Shown: positions 52,745-62,297 of the stretch, piece after piece | How the letters are laid out: the number at the start of each line of letters is the position of its first letter | Position numbering within the stretch: the stretch's first letter is position 1 | Source of the DNA: Gordonia araii NBRC 100433 | GTDB lineage: Bacteria; Actinomycetota; Actinomycetes; Mycobacteriales; Mycobacteriaceae | Assembly (NCBI RefSeq): GCF_000241265.1 | Contig: NZ_BAEE01000082.1 | Location: forward strand, 1-64,000 | Length of the DNA stretch: 64,000 nt | Reading direction: 5' to 3' | Program-made: the position numbers and the translations under genes | The notes under the pieces: generated by a model | Database searches by the model: none | What the model was told of the DNA's origin: nothing | The model's input: the letters and a program-made list of their open reading frames with translations, nothing else

Positions 52745-54409
52745 GTGAAAGCGAACCATGTGGTCACCAACCAGGTACCCCCGCTCGAGGGAGACGACGT
52801 CGCCAACTACCCGCCGATCACCGAGTACCTCGACCGCGTCGGTGCCGGTGATTCGTTGCCGGAGGTACACGAGATCGGCCAGATGGCCGGGTCGGGCGAG
52901 TGGATCACCGTCGGCGATCTCGCCGAGGAACACTCGCCGATCCTGGAGACGCACGACCGGTACGGCAACCGCGTCGACCTGGTGCGCTACGACCCGTCGT
53001 ATCACCGGCTGATGGACACCGCCGTGTCGTACGGCATGGCCGGGCGTCCCTGGGCCGTCGACGATCCGCACGCTCACCTGGTCCGATCCGCCAAGTTCAG
53101 CGTGTGGGCCTCGGTCGACGCCGGCCACGGATGCCCGATCTCGATGACCTACGCGGTGGTCCCCGCGCTGCGGCACAATCCGGAGCTGGCCGCGCAGTAC
53201 GAGCCGGGTCTCACCTCGCTGGTGTACCAGCCCGAACTCTCGGTCCCCACGGCCAAGGCGGGGCTCATCGCGGGCATGTCGATGACCGAGAAGCAGGGCG
53301 GTTCGGATGTGCGCGCGAACACGACGACCGCGGTAGCCCAGTCCGACGGCAGCTATCTGATCACCGGGCACAAGTGGTTCACCTCGGCGCCCAACTCGGA
53401 CCTGTTGCTCGTCCTGGCGCAAACGCCGGGTGCCGGGAGCGGCGCGAGCGGGCCCAACGTAGCGGAGGGATTGTCCTGTTTCTTCGTTCCGCGCATCCTG
53501 CCCGACGGTTCGCGCAACAACATCTTCCTGCAGCGCCTGAAGAACAAGCTGGGCAACCACTCGAACGCCAGCAGCGAGGTCGAATACCACGACGCCGTCG
53601 GCTGGATGGTCGGCGAGCCGGGCCGTGGCGTGCGCACGATCATCGAAATGGTCAACATGACCAGGCTCGACTGCGCGACCGCCTCGGCCGCTGTCATGCG
53701 CAACGGTACGACCGCCGCCGCACATCACGCCGCGTATCGCAGCGCGTTCGGCAAGCGGCTCGTCGACCAGCCGCTCATGGCCAACGTCCTCGCCGATCTG
53801 CACACCGAGGCCGAGGCGGCGACCCTCACCGCGCTGTGGCTCGCCGACCTCACCGATCGCGCGCTCCATGACGAGCAGGCCGCCCAGCTGCGCCGGATCA
53901 GTCTCGCCGTCAGCAAGTACTTCATCTGCAAACGTGCGCCCATGCATGCCGCGGAGGCGCTCGAATGCCTCGGCGGCAACGGCTACGTCGAGGATTCGCG
54001 GATGCCCAAACTGTTCCGCGAGTCACCCCTCATGTCGATCTGGGAGGGGTCGGGCAACGTCGCCGCCCTCGACACGCTCCGTGCCATCGGCCGCGAACCG
54101 CAGACTTTGGCCGTCCTGTTCGACGAGTTCGATTCGGCAGCCGGGTCCGACCGGGTCTACGACGACGCCCTGCGAACGTTGAAGGACGCGTTCACCGACC
54201 CGGAGTCCCTCGAGTACCGCGCTCGGCACCTCGTCGGACAGATGGCGACGTTGCTCTCCGCGTCGCTGCTGATCCGCCACGGTCATCCGGCGGTGGCCGA
54301 CGCCTACGTCCGCAGCCGCCTCGACGGGTCGTGGGGTGCGGTGTACGGAACGCTCGGCGACGGCGTCGATACCGCCGCCATCATTGCCCGGGCCACTCCG
54401 AAGGTCTGA
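52745..54409 (+). CDS. AidB-like acyl-CoA dehydrogenase
   Basis: The product (554 aa) is much longer than ordinary acyl-CoA dehydrogenases (about 380) and follows AidB of Escherichia coli (541 aa). It has an N-terminal extension (HVVTNQVPPLEGDDVANYPP). The FAD domain has LIAGMSMTEKQGGSDVRANT and HKWFTSAPNSDLLLVLAQT, and the C-terminal part carries RLKNKLGNHSNASSEVEYHD, ALECLGGNGYVEDSRMPKLF and SIWEGSGNV. AidB binds FAD and DNA and protects from alkylating agents. Whether this protein oxidises acyl-CoA or protects DNA cannot be told. The start is the GTG at 52745, with AGGAAG about 12 nt upstream. Confidence 0.9.
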   Translation: MKANHVVTNQVPPLEGDDVANYPPITEYLDRVGAGDSLPEVHEIGQMAGSGEWITVGDLAEEHSPILETHDRYGNRVDLVRYDPSYHRLMDTAVSYGMAGRPWAVDDPHAHLVRSAKFSVWASVDAGHGCPISMTYAVVPALRHNPELAAQYEPGLTSLVYQPELSVPTAKAGLIAGMSMTEKQGGSDVRANTTTAVAQSDGSYLITGHKWFTSAPNSDLLLVLAQTPGAGSGASGPNVAEGLSCFFVPRILPDGSRNNIFLQRLKNKLGNHSNASSEVEYHDAVGWMVGEPGRGVRTIIEMVNMTRLDCATASAAVMRNGTTAAAHHAAYRSAFGKRLVDQPLMANVLADLHTEAEAATLTALWLADLTDRALHDEQAAQLRRISLAVSKYFICKRAPMHAAEALECLGGNGYVEDSRMPKLFRESPLMSIWEGSGNVAALDTLRAIGREPQTLAVLFDEFDSAAGSDRVYDDALRTLKDAFTDPESLEYRARHLVGQMATLLSASLLIRHGHPAVADAYVRSRLDGSWGAVYGTLGDGVDTAAIIARATPKV

Positions 54410-54441
54410 GTCATCCCGGCTCGCGACACCTCGCGGTGCGT

Positions 54442-54447
54442 TAGCCT
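54442..54447 (+). promoter_or_regulatory. Leaderless-type -10 box of the small secreted protein gene
   Basis: TAGCCT ends 7 nt before the ATG at 54455. Confidence 0.5.
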
Positions 54448-54454
54448 GACTGCC

Positions 54455-54862
54455 ATGTGGGGAAATACGACAACGAGGATTTCGGCGGCCGCTGCGGCGG
54501 TGATCGCCGCGGGTGCGCTGGCCGCCGTCGGCGCCACGGAGGCTGCCGCGGTGCCGTCCGGGCGCGTCGACCCGGGCGTCGGCTTCTCGTCGAACGCCTA
54601 CGGCACCGGCTGCAGCTATTCGATGACCGTTCCGGTCGACTCGTCCGGCAAGGTCACCTTCTGGGAGAAGAAGCCCGGCCGGTTCCCGCCGCTCTACATC
54701 GGTACGGCCTACCCGGCCGGTGCCACGGCCGCGGTGACGTGGGTGCCGCAGCGCGAGGGCGTCCGTCAGGTCTACGCGGTCCAGCGCGGCAAGCGATCCA
54801 ACTACACGATCGCGCGGGTGCACCGCGGTTACGGCGCCGGCGGCTTCTGCTTCGCCCTCTGA
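54455..54862 (+). CDS. Small secreted protein of unknown function
   Basis: The product (135 aa) has a Sec signal peptide (TRISAAAAAVIAAGALAAVG, cleavage near TEAAAVPS). The mature part is about 100 residues with two cysteines (TGCSYS and GGFCFAL), well placed for one disulfide. It also has a beta-rich pattern (SMTVPVDSSGKVTFWEKKPG, YAVQRGKRSNYTIARVHRGY). No family is recognised; it could be an Ig-like or inhibitor-type domain. The leaderless-type start is clear. It stands alone between the aidB-like and tetR genes. Confidence 0.75.
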   Translation: MWGNTTTRISAAAAAVIAAGALAAVGATEAAAVPSGRVDPGVGFSSNAYGTGCSYSMTVPVDSSGKVTFWEKKPGRFPPLYIGTAYPAGATAAVTWVPQREGVRQVYAVQRGKRSNYTIARVHRGYGAGGFCFAL

Positions 54863-54947
54863 CGCCTCGCGGATGGCCACTTATGGTCGCCTGAGCGGCT
54901 GGTCGAAACCGCCACGGAGCAGCGCGGCGCTTGGCACGATGTCATCC

Positions 54948-55622
54948 ATGGCTGCCGCGACTCCCAAGGGGATGGCACGCCGGCAACTCCTCGCCGAGGC
55001 GGCCGGCGCTCTCTTGATGCAGCACGGCCAGGACGCCGTGCGGCACCGGGCGGTGGCCGAGCGTGCGGGGTTGCCGCTCGCGTCGACGACCTACTACTTC
55101 AACTCTCTCGACGATTTGCTCGCCGCCGCCGTCGAGTACACGTGCGAAGTCGACGCGCGGGAGATGACCGATCGCTGCGCCGCACTGCCGGAGCGGTCCC
55201 GAGGGGCGCGCGACACCGCCGCTGCGCTCGCGCAGGTGTTCGTCGGCGACGGGTCGTCGGAGCGCCTGGCCGCCCGCTACGAACTGTTCGTGCTGGCGGC
55301 CCGCCACCCGGAGCTGGCGAGCATGATCAACCAGCGCCAGCACCAGGTCGAGAAGATCGCCGCGGAGGTCCTGGCGAAGTCGGCGCGACACAGCGCCCCC
55401 GGCGGCGTGCACAAGCTCATCGCGTTCGAGAACGGCGCGCTGCTGGAGTCGATCTCGGTCGACGCCGAGCGGCGTGCGGATCCGGTCGGGGCCATTACCG
55501 ATGCGATCGTCGACGTCGTGGACATGTTCGCACCGGCCTTGGCCGACGGCGGCTTCGCGTCGGCGCTCGGCGACGACGGGCTCGCGGGCCCACCGCCGCT
55601 GGGCAGGGACTCCGGCCACTAA
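54948..55622 (+). CDS. TetR-family transcriptional regulator (Rv0775-type)
   Basis: The product (224 aa) has the TetR helix-turn-helix near the N-terminus (about residues 10-57: RRQLLAEAAGALLMQHGQDA and AERAGLPLASTTYYFNSLDD) and a helical ligand-binding domain behind it (YTCEVDAREMTDRCAALPER onward). Targets and ligand are unknown. It lies 10 nt before purB, as a TetR gene also precedes purB in M. tuberculosis. The purB start has its own leaderless box, so separate transcription is possible. An ATG three codons earlier (54939) is the alternative start. Confidence 0.83.
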   Translation: MAAATPKGMARRQLLAEAAGALLMQHGQDAVRHRAVAERAGLPLASTTYYFNSLDDLLAAAVEYTCEVDAREMTDRCAALPERSRGARDTAAALAQVFVGDGSSERLAARYELFVLAARHPELASMINQRQHQVEKIAAEVLAKSARHSAPGGVHKLIAFENGALLESISVDAERRADPVGAITDAIVDVVDMFAPALADGGFASALGDDGLAGPPPLGRDSGH

Positions 55623-55625
55623 ACT
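55620..55625 (+). promoter_or_regulatory. Leaderless-type -10 box of purB
   Basis: TAAACT ends 7 nt before the GTG at 55633 and overlaps the stop codon of the tetR gene. Confidence 0.5.
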
Positions 55626-55632
55626 GGGCGAC

Positions 55633-57060
55633 GTGGGAAAACCCGAGATCGCCAATGTCCTCGCCGGTCGCTACGCGTCGGCAGAGCTCGCCGACATCTG
55701 GTCGCCGCGCACCAAGATCGCCGCCGAGCGCCAACTGTGGATCGCGGTGATGGCGGCACAGCGCGAGCTGGGCATCGACATCCCCGATGGCGTCATCGAA
55801 GACTACGAGCGGGTCGTCGACGAGATCGACCTCGATTCGATCGCCGACCGGGAGAAGGTCACCCGTCACGACGTGAAGGCGCGCATCGAGGAATTCAACG
55901 CGCTCGCCGGCCACGAGCACATCCACAAGGGGATGACCAGCCGCGACCTCACCGAGAACGTCGAGCAGTTGCAGATCCTGCAGTCGCTGCGCCACGTCCA
56001 CGCGCACGGCGTCGCCATGCTGGCCCGGATCACCGATCGCGCGGTCCAGTACTCGTCCCTCGTCATGGCCGGCCGCAGCCACAACGTCGCCGCCCAGGCC
56101 ACGACGCTGGGCAAGCGCTTCGCCAGCGCCGCCGACGAACTGATGATCGCGCTGCAGCGCCTAGAGGAACTCGTCGCGCGCTATCCGCTGCGCGGCATCA
56201 AGGGGCCGATGGGAACCGCCCAGGACATGCTCGACCTGCTCGACGGGGACGCGGGCAAGCTGTCGCGGCTCGAAGACCTCGTCGCCGGTCACCTCGGCTT
56301 CTCGTCGTCGTTGACCTCGGTGGGCCAGATCTACCCGCGCTCGCTGGACCACGACGTGGTGTCGGCGCTGGTGCAGACCGCGGCGGCGCCGTCGTCGCTG
56401 GCGACCACGATCCGGCTGATGGCCGGCCACGAACTGGTGACCGAGGGCTTCCAGCCGGGTCAGGTCGGTTCTTCTGCGATGCCGCACAAGATGAATACCC
56501 GCAGCTGTGAACGGGTCAACGGACTCGCCGTCGTACTGCGCGGATACGGGTCGATGGCCGCCGAACTGGCCGGCGCCCAGTGGAACGAGGGCGACGTGTT
56601 CTGCTCGGTGGTGCGTCGCGTCGCGCTGCCCGACGCTTTCTTCGCCATCGACGGGCTGATGGAGACCTTCCTGACCGTGCTCGCCGAGTTCGGCGCCTAT
56701 CCGGCGGTGATCAACAACGAGCTGGACCGGTACCTGCCGTTCCTCGCGACGACGAAGGTGCTCATGGCCTCGGTCCGCGCCGGCGTCGGGCGGGAGACCG
56801 CGCACGAGGCGATCAAGGAGAACGCCGTGGCCGTCGCACTGGCCATGCGCGAACAGGGAGCCGCGCCCGATCTGCTCGACCGTCTCGCCGCCGACGAGCG
56901 AATCCCGCTGGATCGTGCCGGGCTCGACGAGGCGCTGGCGGACAAGACGGCCTTCATCGGTGCGGCGCAGGCGCAGGTGGCCGACGTCGTCGCGGCGGCC
57001 GAGAAAGTCGTCGCCCGGTACCCGGAGGCCGCGAAGTACGTCCCCGCCCCGATCCTTTAG
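55633..57060 (+). CDS. purB: Adenylosuccinate lyase
   Basis: The product (475 aa) releases fumarate from SAICAR and from adenylosuccinate in purine synthesis. It is of the fumarase/aspartase superfamily. The opening NVLAGRYASAELADIWSPRT, the catalytic-base segment with His GHEHIHKGMTSRDLTEN, the His region MAGRSHNVAAQATTLGKRFA and the signature loop GSSAMPHKMNTRSCERVNGL are all present. It is cytosolic and tetrameric in the family. The GTG at 55633 is set by a TAAACT box and by homology; the open frame further upstream belongs to the tetR region. A repeat array follows 24 nt after the stop. Confidence 0.95.
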   Translation: MGKPEIANVLAGRYASAELADIWSPRTKIAAERQLWIAVMAAQRELGIDIPDGVIEDYERVVDEIDLDSIADREKVTRHDVKARIEEFNALAGHEHIHKGMTSRDLTENVEQLQILQSLRHVHAHGVAMLARITDRAVQYSSLVMAGRSHNVAAQATTLGKRFASAADELMIALQRLEELVARYPLRGIKGPMGTAQDMLDLLDGDAGKLSRLEDLVAGHLGFSSSLTSVGQIYPRSLDHDVVSALVQTAAAPSSLATTIRLMAGHELVTEGFQPGQVGSSAMPHKMNTRSCERVNGLAVVLRGYGSMAAELAGAQWNEGDVFCSVVRRVALPDAFFAIDGLMETFLTVLAEFGAYPAVINNELDRYLPFLATTKVLMASVRAGVGRETAHEAIKENAVAVALAMREQGAAPDLLDRLAADERIPLDRAGLDEALADKTAFIGAAQAQVADVVAAAEKVVARYPEAAKYVPAPIL

Positions 57061-57084
57061 AAGCCCGCGGCGTTCCCAAACGCC

Positions 57085-57195
57085 GACCGTGCCCACATTC
57101 CCGCCGACCGTGCCCACATTCCCGCCGACCGTGCCCACATTCCCGCCGACCGTGCCCACATTCCCGCTGACCGTGCCCACATTCCCGCCGACCGT
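57085..57195. repeat. Tandem 21-bp repeat array (locus D, first part)
   Basis: GACCGTGCCCACATTCCCGCC-type units of exactly 21 bp start at 57085, 57106, 57127, 57148, 57169 and 57190. They are almost identical (one GCTGACC variant at 57169). The first unit lies 24 bp after the purB stop. The last unit runs directly into the 22-bp family. Confidence 0.95.
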
Positions 57196-57273
57196 GCCCA
57201 GTTGACGCAGGTGAGGTGCCCACTGGGCGCAGGTGGGGTGCCCAGTCGGCGGGGGTGAGGTGCCCAGTCGGCG
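57196..57273. repeat. Tandem 22-bp repeat array (locus D, second part)
   Basis: Units of the 22-bp family start at 57196, 57218, 57240 and 57262 (GCCCAGTTGACG, GCCCACTGGGCG, GCCCAGTCGGCG, GCCCAGTCGGCG), each followed by GTGAGGT or GTGGGGT. The array ends 3 bp before the CHAD gene's stop codon, just as locus B ends 3 bp before the PPK2 stop. Confidence 0.93.
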
Positions 57274-57276
57274 AAT

Positions 57277-58137
57277 TCAAGCGAGTCGAGAAGCTAGTTC
57301 GTCGAGCACGCGCCCGGCGTCGGCGATCGTCTGGAGCTCGCGGCGCAGGACAGCGTCCAGTGCGGGCTTGGCGGGGTCGTCGGCGGCATCGGCGAGTTCG
57401 GCGACGAAGCGCTGTGCGACGGTGGCGTCCTGCTGCTCGCCGAGCGCGTCTTGGAGCGCGGTGCGCTGCTCGATGAGCAGTCTGCCCGGTTCACCGAGGA
57501 CCGGAAGGGCGAGTTCCGCCGCGTACCGGTGGCGCTTACCGGCCTTGCGTGCGGCGTGTGCGCGCTCGGGCCCATCGGCGCTTCCCTCGGCAGCGGCGCG
57601 AACCGCGAGGCCGATTCGCTCGCGCAGGATCCGGTCGGCGGCGTCGACGTACGCCACGACCGTGTCGGCCGGACGGCCGGCCCGCTTGCGCAAAGGAGGA
57701 GTCTCGGTCCAGTCATCGAGCAGCGAGCGCAGACGCGCGTATCGGGGCGAGCCCAACGCCGCACCCACATGCACCCAGGCCGTCCGCGACCGTGCGGCGG
57801 CCTCATCGTCCAGCAATGCGGCGGCCGCGACGGCGGATTCGCGTTCGGCGACGTCGTCCAGGGCCGCAGCGAGCCTGCGCGACTGGACGTCGAGGTCGCG
57901 CACCTCGCCCAGCACCGACCCGAACCATCGCAACTCGGCGCCGAGCACGTCGGCGGCGGACCGCTTGTATACGTCGAAGGTGCGCAAGGTCGAACGCAAC
58001 CGGCGGACCGCCACTCTGGCGGGGTGGACGGCCTCGAGCCGTCCGTCGAGAAGCCGCGGCTCCGCGTCGAGCAGCACGGCGATCTGCGCGTCGACGTAAC
58101 GACCGACGATCTCGGCGAGCGTCCTTGGTGCACCCAC
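57277..58137 (-). CDS. CHAD-domain protein
   Basis: The product (286 aa from the GTG at 58137; ATG-like starts to 58212 are possible) is one CHAD domain, a helical bundle with conserved histidines and many arginines and lysines. Hallmarks are [20 protein letters not shown] near the N-terminus and [20 protein letters not shown] in the second half. CHAD proteins bind inorganic polyphosphate and often sit on polyphosphate granules. There is no CYTH domain, which is often fused to CHAD. It has no signal peptide. It is divergent from purC with 88 bp between starts. Confidence 0.87.
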   Translation of the reverse strand: MGAPRTLAEIVGRYVDAQIAVLLDAEPRLLDGRLEAVHPARVAVRRLRSTLRTFDVYKRSAADVLGAELRWFGSVLGEVRDLDVQSRRLAAALDDVAERESAVAAAALLDDEAAARSRTAWVHVGAALGSPRYARLRSLLDDWTETPPLRKRAGRPADTVVAYVDAADRILRERIGLAVRAAAEGSADGPERAHAARKAGKRHRYAAELALPVLGEPGRLLIEQRTALQDALGEQQDATVAQRFVAELADAADDPAKPALDAVLRRELQTIADAGRVLDELASRLA

Positions 58138-58212
58138 GGCTCGAAGATACGTCCGGCGGCCGGTTGCGGCCACCCGACGAGGACCGGCCACGGTCCCGTC
58201 TCGGGCGGGCAC

Positions 58213-58218
58213 TACGCT
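58213..58218 (+). promoter_or_regulatory. Leaderless-type -10 box of purC
   Basis: TACGCT ends 7 nt before the ATG at 58226. Confidence 0.52.
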
Positions 58219-58225
58219 CGACGCT

Positions 58226-59125
58226 ATGCGTCCTGACCTGGATTCCTACGCGCTCATCGCGTCGGGCAAAGTCCGCGACATCTATCGAATCGACGAGCAG
58301 ACGCTGCTCATGGTCACCTCGGATCGGATCAGCGCCTACGACTTCGTGCTCTCGACGCCGATCCCCGACAAGGGGCGCGTCCTCACCGCCACCAGCTTCT
58401 TCTGGTTCTCCCACCTGGGGGTGCCCAACCACCTCGCCGGCGGACCCGTCGACGAGCGGATCCCGGCATCGGTCCTGGGCCGGTCCATGGTCGTGCGCGA
58501 CCTGCCGATGGTCGCCGTCGAATGCGTCGCCCGCGGCTACCTGACCGGATCGGGGCTGCTCGACTACCAGGCCACCGGCGCCGTCTGCGGCATCGAACTC
58601 CCCGCGGGACTCGGCGAGGCGAGCCGGCTGCCCGAGCCGATCTTCACCCCCGCCTCGAAGGCCGACCTCGGCGACCACGACGAGAACATCACCTACGACC
58701 AAGTCGTCGACCTGGTCGGCGCGGACCTGGCCGCCGACCTCAAAGCGGCGACTCTCGACATCTACGGCCGCGGCGCCGAGCTGGCCGCCGAGCGCGGAAT
58801 CATCCTGGCCGACACCAAGTTCGAATTCGGGCGGGACGCCGACGGCTCTCTCGTCCTCGCCGACGAGGTGCTCACCCCCGACTCCTCGCGCTACTGGGAC
58901 GCCGCAACGTATGTCGCGGGAAAGGTTCAGCCGTCCTTCGACAAGCAGATCGTCCGCAACTGGCTGACCGGCGAGGAATCCGGTTGGGACCGGCACGGCT
59001 CGGATGCGCCGCCTCCGCTGCCCGACGAGGTCGTCGCCCGCACCCGGGCCCGCTACATCGAGGCCTACGAAAGACTGTCCGGACAGCGTTTCGACGAGTG
59101 GCCCGGCGCTGAGGAGGCGATGTGA
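58226..59125 (+). CDS. purC: SAICAR synthase
   Basis: The product (299 aa) joins CAIR with aspartate using ATP in purine synthesis. Signature parts are [20 protein letters not shown] at the nucleotide site, [41 protein letters not shown] and [11 protein letters not shown], then [10 protein letters not shown]. It is the longer form found in actinobacteria and yeast. The leaderless-type box fixes the start. The ptrB start overlaps the stop by 4 nt (GTGA), so the two genes are coupled, as purC and ptrB also are adjacent in M. tuberculosis. Confidence 0.96.
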   Translation: MRPDLDSYALIASGKVRDIYRIDEQTLLMVTSDRISAYDFVLSTPIPDKGRVLTATSFFWFSHLGVPNHLAGGPVDERIPASVLGRSMVVRDLPMVAVECVARGYLTGSGLLDYQATGAVCGIELPAGLGEASRLPEPIFTPASKADLGDHDENITYDQVVDLVGADLAADLKAATLDIYGRGAELAAERGIILADTKFEFGRDADGSLVLADEVLTPDSSRYWDAATYVAGKVQPSFDKQIVRNWLTGEESGWDRHGSDAPPPLPDEVVARTRARYIEAYERLSGQRFDEWPGAEEAM

Positions 59126-61305
59126 GCGAGCAGCCGATCACCCCGCCGGTCGCCAAGAAGGTTCCCGTCGAACGGACCCATCACGGCGATACCGTCATCG
59201 ATCCCTACACCTGGATGGCCGACAAGACCGACCCCGAGGTCATCGCCTTCCTCGAGGGGCAGAACGAGTTCGTCAAAGCGCAGACAGCGCAACTGAAACC
59301 GTTGCAGGACACCATCTTCAACGAGATCAAGTCCCGCGTGCAGGAGACCGACATGTCGGTGCCGACGCGCAGCGGCGACTACTGGTACTTCGCCCGCACC
59401 GAGGAGGGCAAGCAGTACGGGATCTCGGCCCGGTGCCCGGTGCGGACTCCCGACGATTGGGAGCCGCCCAAGATCGACCCCGACCAGAAGCTCCCGGGCG
59501 AGCAGATCGTCCTCGACGCCAACGTCGAGGCGCACGGACACGAGTTCTTCAGCCTCGGCGGGGTATCGGTCAGCGAAGACGGCGTGTGGCTGGCCTTCGG
59601 CATCGACACCAAGGGCGACGAGCGCTACACCTTGCGCTTCCGGAACCTCGACACCGGTGAGGAACTCGCCGAAACCATCTCCGACACGACCGGAGGCGCC
59701 GTCTGGTCGCGAGATGCGCGGTACGTCTTCTACCAAACGGTCGACGACGCCTGGCGCCCCGACACCGTGTGGCGGCGCGAACTCGGCAGCGGCACACCCG
59801 ACGTCAAGGTCTTCCACGAACCCGACGAGGGCTTCTGGGTCGGCATGGGCGCGACGCGCAGCCGCGAGTACCTGTTCATCGGCGTCGGATCGAAGACGAC
59901 GTCCGAGGTTTACGCGATCCCCACCGCGGATCCGACGGCCGAGCCGGTCAGCCTCGGTCCGCGCGTGCCCGGCGTCGAGTACGAGGTCGACCACGCGATC
60001 ATCAGCGGTGAGGGGTACTTCCTGTTCACCCACAACGGGCCGGCCCCGGACGGGGCGAAGCAGCAGAACTACGCCGTCGACATCGCTCCGGTCGCCGACC
60101 CGTCGCAGCGCACCGTGTTCATCGCCCACGATCCGGCGCGCCGCGTCGAGGACGTCGAGGCCTTCGCCGACTACCTGGTGCTCAGCTATCGCGCGGACGC
60201 TCTGCCGCGCGTCGCGATCGCCGATCTGCGCCAGATCGACGGGATGCCCACCGTCGACGATTTCGTCGAACTGCGCTTCGATCAGCCGTTGTGCTCGGCC
60301 GGTGCGGCGGGCAATCCCGAATGGGAGGCGCCCCGCCTGCGCATCGGTTACACGAGTTTCATCGAGCCGACCGAACTGATCGAACTCGACGTCGCGACGG
60401 GCGAACGCACACTGCTCAAACGCCAGATCGTGCTGGGCGGATACTCGCCCGACGACTACGAGCAGGAGCGCGGGTGGGCCACGGCCGACGACGGGACGCG
60501 CATCCCGGTGTCGATCGTGCAGCGCAAGGGCGTCGACCGAAGCGGCCCGTCGCCGACGCTGCTCTACGGCTACGGCTCCTACGAGCACAGCATCGATCCG
60601 TCCTTCTCGGTCTCGCGGCTCTCGCTGCTGGACCGCGGCGTCGTCTTCGCCGTCGCCCACGTGCGCGGCGGAGGCGAGATGGGCCGTCACTGGTACGAGG
60701 ACGGCAAGGAACTGGCCAAGCGCAACACCTTCACGGACTTCATCGCCGTGGCACGGCATCTCATCGACAGCGGGGTGACGGACTCGACGCACCTGGTGGC
60801 CGAAGGCGGTTCGGCCGGCGGGTTGCTGATGGGCGCGGTCGCCAACTCGGCGCCCGAATTGTTCAACGGGATCGTCGCCGCGGTTCCGTTCGTCGACGCA
60901 CTCAACTCGATCCTCGATCCCAGCCTGCCGCTGACGGTGATCGAGTGGGAGGAGTGGGGTAATCCGCTCGCGGATCCCACCGTCTACGAGTACATGAAGT
61001 CCTACACGCCGTACGAGAACGTGCGGACGGTCGACTACCCGGCCATCCTGGCGCTCAATTCCCTCAACGACACCCGCGTGCTGCACACCGAGGCGGCCAA
61101 ATGGGCTGCCCGACTGCAGGATTCGACGACGGGCGATGCCCCGATCCTCTTGAAGACGGAGATGTCGGCGGGGCACGGCGGCGTCAGCGGGCGGTACAAG
61201 CAGTGGGAGCAGGCCGCCTTCGAGCTGGCGTGGATCCTGCAACAGGCGGGCGCCCCGTTCGAGCCGCTCGCTACCGCCGTCGGGACGTCGACCGAGGGAG
61301 CGTGA
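59122..61305 (+). CDS. ptrB: Oligopeptidase B (prolyl oligopeptidase family, S9A)
   Basis: The product (727 aa) is a cytosolic serine peptidase that cuts short peptides after Arg or Lys. A seven-bladed propeller covers about residues 75-415 and shields the site. The peptidase domain follows, with [19 protein letters not shown], the nucleophile [15 protein letters not shown], the acid in LNSLNDTRV and the His in [12 protein letters not shown]. All triad members are present. In M. tuberculosis I recall the gene as split into ptrBa and ptrBb; here it is one uninterrupted frame. The GTG start overlaps purC. The downstream oxidoreductase gene follows after 2 nt. Confidence 0.93.
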   Translation: MSEQPITPPVAKKVPVERTHHGDTVIDPYTWMADKTDPEVIAFLEGQNEFVKAQTAQLKPLQDTIFNEIKSRVQETDMSVPTRSGDYWYFARTEEGKQYGISARCPVRTPDDWEPPKIDPDQKLPGEQIVLDANVEAHGHEFFSLGGVSVSEDGVWLAFGIDTKGDERYTLRFRNLDTGEELAETISDTTGGAVWSRDARYVFYQTVDDAWRPDTVWRRELGSGTPDVKVFHEPDEGFWVGMGATRSREYLFIGVGSKTTSEVYAIPTADPTAEPVSLGPRVPGVEYEVDHAIISGEGYFLFTHNGPAPDGAKQQNYAVDIAPVADPSQRTVFIAHDPARRVEDVEAFADYLVLSYRADALPRVAIADLRQIDGMPTVDDFVELRFDQPLCSAGAAGNPEWEAPRLRIGYTSFIEPTELIELDVATGERTLLKRQIVLGGYSPDDYEQERGWATADDGTRIPVSIVQRKGVDRSGPSPTLLYGYGSYEHSIDPSFSVSRLSLLDRGVVFAVAHVRGGGEMGRHWYEDGKELAKRNTFTDFIAVARHLIDSGVTDSTHLVAEGGSAGGLLMGAVANSAPELFNGIVAAVPFVDALNSILDPSLPLTVIEWEEWGNPLADPTVYEYMKSYTPYENVRTVDYPAILALNSLNDTRVLHTEAAKWAARLQDSTTGDAPILLKTEMSAGHGGVSGRYKQWEQAAFELAWILQQAGAPFEPLATAVGTSTEGA

Positions 61306-61307
61306 CC

Positions 61308-62270
61308 ATGACCGGACTCGACGAGATCCTCGATGCGTTGCGCGTCCCCGTCGTCGGTGCACCGATGGCCGGAGCCGCCGGCGGTCGACTGGCGTCGGCG
61401 ATTTCCGCCGGCGGGGGGCTGGGGCTGGTGGGCGTCGGCAACACCGCCACCGTCGAACAGGTGCGTTCCGAATGCGAGATCGCCGCACGGTCGGGCGAGC
61501 GATTCGGCGCCGGCCTGATGTGCTGGTCGCTTCCGCAGAACCCGGCCCTGCTCGACGTCGTGCTGGAGTTCGAGCCGGTGTTGCTCAGCCTGAGTTTCGG
61601 CGATCCTCGGCCCTATCTGCCGAAGGTCCGCGAGACGGGAGCCGCGGTCGTCGCGCAGGTCGGGACGCGGACCGAGGCGCTCGACGCGCTCGACGCCGGT
61701 GTCGACGGCCTGGTGGTCCGCGGGTCCGAGGGCGGCGGACACGGTCGGGGAGTGGTCTCGACGTTGCCGTTGCTGCAGCAGATTCTGGACCTGACCGACC
61801 GCCCGGTCCTCGTCGGAGGCGGCGTTGCCACGGCGCGCGGTCTGGCCGCGGTGCTCGCGGCGGGTGCGGCTGCCGGCTGGGTCGGTACCCCGTTCGCCGC
61901 CTGCGAGGAGAGCTTGTTCCGGCCGGAGCTCAAGGAGGCGGTGATCGAGGCGGACACCGACCAGACGGTCTACACGCGTGCCTTCGACATCGCGCAGCGC
62001 TTCGACTGGCCGACGATCTACGGCGGCCGCGCGCTGGCGAACGCCTTCACCGACGAGTGGGCCGAACGCACCGATGCGCTGGAAACTGCGGTGACCGAGG
62101 ACTTCACCGCGCGGATGAAGCAAGCCCGCGTCGACGCGGACGTCTCGCTGGCACCGGTGTACGCCGGTGAGTCGGCCGGTCTGGTCGACCGGCCCCGCAC
62201 CGCAGCCGAGGTACTCGCGGCCTTCGAGCCTTTTCGCGAGCACCTGCGGTCCGCGCAGCGCTGGCTCTGA
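61308..62270 (+). CDS. Nitronate monooxygenase-like FMN protein
   Basis: The product (320 aa) has a TIM-barrel of the 2-nitropropane dioxygenase/NMO family. The opening LRVPVVGAPMAGAAGGRLAS and GLGLVGVG bind FMN. VVAQVGTRTEALDALDAGVD, the signature VRGSEGGGHGRG, LVGGGVATARGLAAVLAAGA and GWVGTPFAACEE are typical. The catalytic His of the GGHxG motif is present. It oxidises nitronates such as propionate-3-nitronate, or acts as an enoyl-reductase-like enzyme in some branches. GAGGGAG lies 8 nt before the ATG at 61308. A GTG at 61302 overlaps the ptrB stop and is the alternative. It probably belongs to the purC-ptrB operon. Confidence 0.85.
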   Translation: MTGLDEILDALRVPVVGAPMAGAAGGRLASAISAGGGLGLVGVGNTATVEQVRSECEIAARSGERFGAGLMCWSLPQNPALLDVVLEFEPVLLSLSFGDPRPYLPKVRETGAAVVAQVGTRTEALDALDAGVDGLVVRGSEGGGHGRGVVSTLPLLQQILDLTDRPVLVGGGVATARGLAAVLAAGAAAGWVGTPFAACEESLFRPELKEAVIEADTDQTVYTRAFDIAQRFDWPTIYGGRALANAFTDEWAERTDALETAVTEDFTARMKQARVDADVSLAPVYAGESAGLVDRPRTAAEVLAAFEPFREHLRSAQRWL

Positions 62271-62297
62271 CTTCTGCCGGCGCCAGCACGCCGCCGC

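Noticed and set aside
59065-61488. Long minus-strand open frame (about 800 codons) opposite ptrB
   Set aside because: It is a shadow of the well-supported ptrB frame, with no domain or start signal.
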